DNA of 64,000 nucleotides, from contig NZ_NHYN01000001.1 in assembly GCF_003288845.1 (NCBI RefSeq), forward strand, positions 1 to 64,000, given 5' to 3'. Of this stretch, positions 62,741 to 64,000 are shown in pieces (position 1 is the first letter of the stretch; each line of letters opens with the position of its first letter). Under the pieces are notes generated by a model. It saw only the letters and a list, made by a program, of their open reading frames with translations. It was not told the origin of the DNA and searched no databases. The position numbers were made by a program, and so were the translations under genes. Source of the stretch: Helicobacter monodelphidis. GTDB lineage: Bacteria; Campylobacterota; Campylobacteria; Campylobacterales; Helicobacteraceae.

Positions 62741-64000
62741 TTAGAATTTGTAGATAGCTTGAAAACGTACCCGATTTTCTGTTGCATCTGCATAATCGGT
62801 AGCAACTACATCTTGGTCTAAAGATGCAGAAAGCATAGCATAATAGAGTAATAGATTTAGCTGTGCATTATACTGGTAAGAGATGGTCGGAGTAATCTCT
62901 TGAAATTTAATGGTTGAATGCAAGGTTTTATCTTCATTCTTACCATTTACATAGTCAAGTGCAATAACTAAAGCGTCATTCTCAAGGAATGTTAGGCTTG
63001 CAGAACCATAAAAGACATTCAATTTTTTCTGCGTTGTTGGAAGTGTACCCAATGGGCTATAATTGACATCGGCAATACTATAATCGTTCCATATTTGCCC
63101 AGCCATTTGGAATGTCCCTTGATTATCTAATGCAACCTTATATCCGTCACTTCCAGAAGTAATGTAACCTACACGCAACCCAACAGGTTTGAATTTCACA
63201 CCACCTTCAAGGGTAAGCAACGAATGGTCTTGAAAGATAGGGGCTGTAGGATCAATTGTATTAAATAGACTATCTTGAAGTTGGCTTTTTGCGTACTCTG
63301 CCTTCAAGTGGAAATAAGGATGAGTGTAAGAGAGGTTTAAATAAATATCATAATTCATCACTTCATTGATGTTCATTAGCCAAGCTCTTGCACCAAAGCC
63401 CTGTATATCTGCATCTGCACCAACTCCAATAAATGCCTTTGTAATACTTGCTCCACCAGCTGGGAGATTCGTAAGCCCCATCATTCCGTCATCAAGCGAC
63501 CATGTATCAAGGGCAAAAGCATTAATCTTAACACCCTGTGCAGCAGTATTTGTGAGATAAATACCCGTTCCGCGATCATCTAGAGAGTCATTAATTGGTG
63601 TATCGAGACGCATTTTTCCTGCATTGATTCTTGTCTCGAAAGGCAAAAATAGTGAGGCATAGAATGTACTAACCCCAAAATCTCCGTCTTCACCTGCACC
63701 CAAACCTGTACCATAAAGCCCATTGTTTGTGGTTGTATTATTATTGTACATAATACCCAGATTCATTGCAACACCCTTGTAAGCAGGAGTAGCAAAATTT
63801 GCATTTGCACGAAAACTATGTGCAGCACCATTTCCAGCAGTATATGTCGATGCTGAACCGGTCATATTGTTGTTTTTAATGAAATTGAAATTTTCAAACC
63901 GTGTGTCTGTTAAACGATAACGCAGAAAGCCATCTACCTCGATGTTTTTAATTGCTTTCTCGATATCAGTTGCATATCCAAAACTTGAAGCAAGGCATAC
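62741..64000 (-). CDS. OprD/MOMP-type outer-membrane porin 2 (5' end beyond window)
   Basis: The open frame continues through the right edge: beyond the ATG at 63865 it reads EKAIKNIEVDGFLRYRLTD upstream, so the ATG is internal and the gene begins outside. The visible 419 codons hold the barrel and end in QAIYKF. It is a diverged paralogue of the porin at 61230 (same GFLRYR/GYLRYR start, same YGTGLGAGEDGDFGVSTFYA block, same ending). A signal peptide remainder (CLASSFGYA) is visible at the edge. Confidence 0.88.
   Translation of the reverse strand, partial: VCLASSFGYATDIEKAIKNIEVDGFLRYRLTDTRFENFNFIKNNNMTGSASTYTAGNGAAHSFRANANFATPAYKGVAMNLGIMYNNNTTTNNGLYGTGLGAGEDGDFGVSTFYASLFLPFETRINAGKMRLDTPINDSLDDRGTGIYLTNTAAQGVKINAFALDTWSLDDGMMGLTNLPAGGASITKAFIGVGADADIQGFGARAWLMNINEVMNYDIYLNLSYTHPYFHLKAEYAKSQLQDSLFNTIDPTAPIFQDHSLLTLEGGVKFKPVGLRVGYITSGSDGYKVALDNQGTFQMAGQIWNDYSIADVNYSPLGTLPTTQKKLNVFYGSASLTFLENDALVIALDYVNGKNEDKTLHSTIKFQEITPTISYQYNAQLNLLLYYAMLSASLDQDVVATDYADATENRVRFQAIYKF

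Noticed and set aside
1-64000. CRISPR array
   Set aside because: No regularly spaced identical repeats were seen; the LRR gene repeats are coding and imperfect.
1-64000. Insertion sequence or intact prophage
   Set aside because: No transposase, integrase or phage structural gene is visible; the repeats in the first 5 kb are gene ends, not terminal inverted repeats.

Overview
The window reads as an AT-rich chromosome segment of a Helicobacter-type Campylobacterota bacterium, most like the enterohepatic helicobacters. The evidence is gene content: a Maf/DUF115 protein, FlgP with its lipoprotein partner, the runs aspS-adk-ppa and murC-aminotransferase, ccdA-pyrC-amidohydrolase, short operons with AAGGAG ribosome sites, tRNA-Arg(GCG), and a SelD with in-frame TGA. 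Species assignment is inference.

1-6.2 kb (minus strand) is an eroded accessory island. Pieces of peptidoglycan-cutting enzymes (an M23 fragment, a hybrid L,D-transpeptidase-like/M15 protein, two further M15 tails) are each followed closely by a small exported protein, several with paired cysteines. Repeated gene ends, a nonsense codon, homopolymer frameshifts and a truncated DNA methyltransferase show a reshuffled effector-immunity-like array. 6.3-9.7 kb carries motility genes. 10.2-12.9 kb is an ethanol/acetaldehyde oxidation pair with a 13-bp direct repeat upstream. 13.1-17.7 kb holds tRNA-Arg, selenocysteine-encoded selD, a large MscS-type channel and ccoG. 17.7-18.7 kb is gene debris including a restriction-modification tail.

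18.7-24.6 kb is a six-gene ketone-body operon: thiolase, CoA-transferase A and B, 3-hydroxybutyrate dehydrogenase, a GntP permease and AtoE. Together they could import 3-hydroxybutyrate or acetoacetate and convert it to acetyl-CoA. A 13-base C/G tract lies about 110 bp upstream, inside a fragment resembling a sulfotransferase. 24.9-35.6 kb has housekeeping and envelope genes (a family-4-type DNA glycosylase, rplM-rpsI, two glycosyltransferases, periplasmic asparaginase, murC, an aminotransferase and an RNA helicase). 35.8-46.1 kb is one long plus-strand cluster from ccdA to trmL, ending in a 1186-residue leucine-rich-repeat protein.

46.1-64 kb contains an unannotated-looking SRP RNA (GGAA apical loop), feoAB, a small gene behind a sigma-54 promoter, a predicted outer-membrane protein, a META-domain lipoprotein, a chemoreceptor, a succinate-semialdehyde-type dehydrogenase, an MFS transporter with two tandem beta-barrel genes, ppa-adk-aspS, and two tandem OprD/MOMP-type porins sharing an identical 61-bp block; the second porin runs off the window edge.
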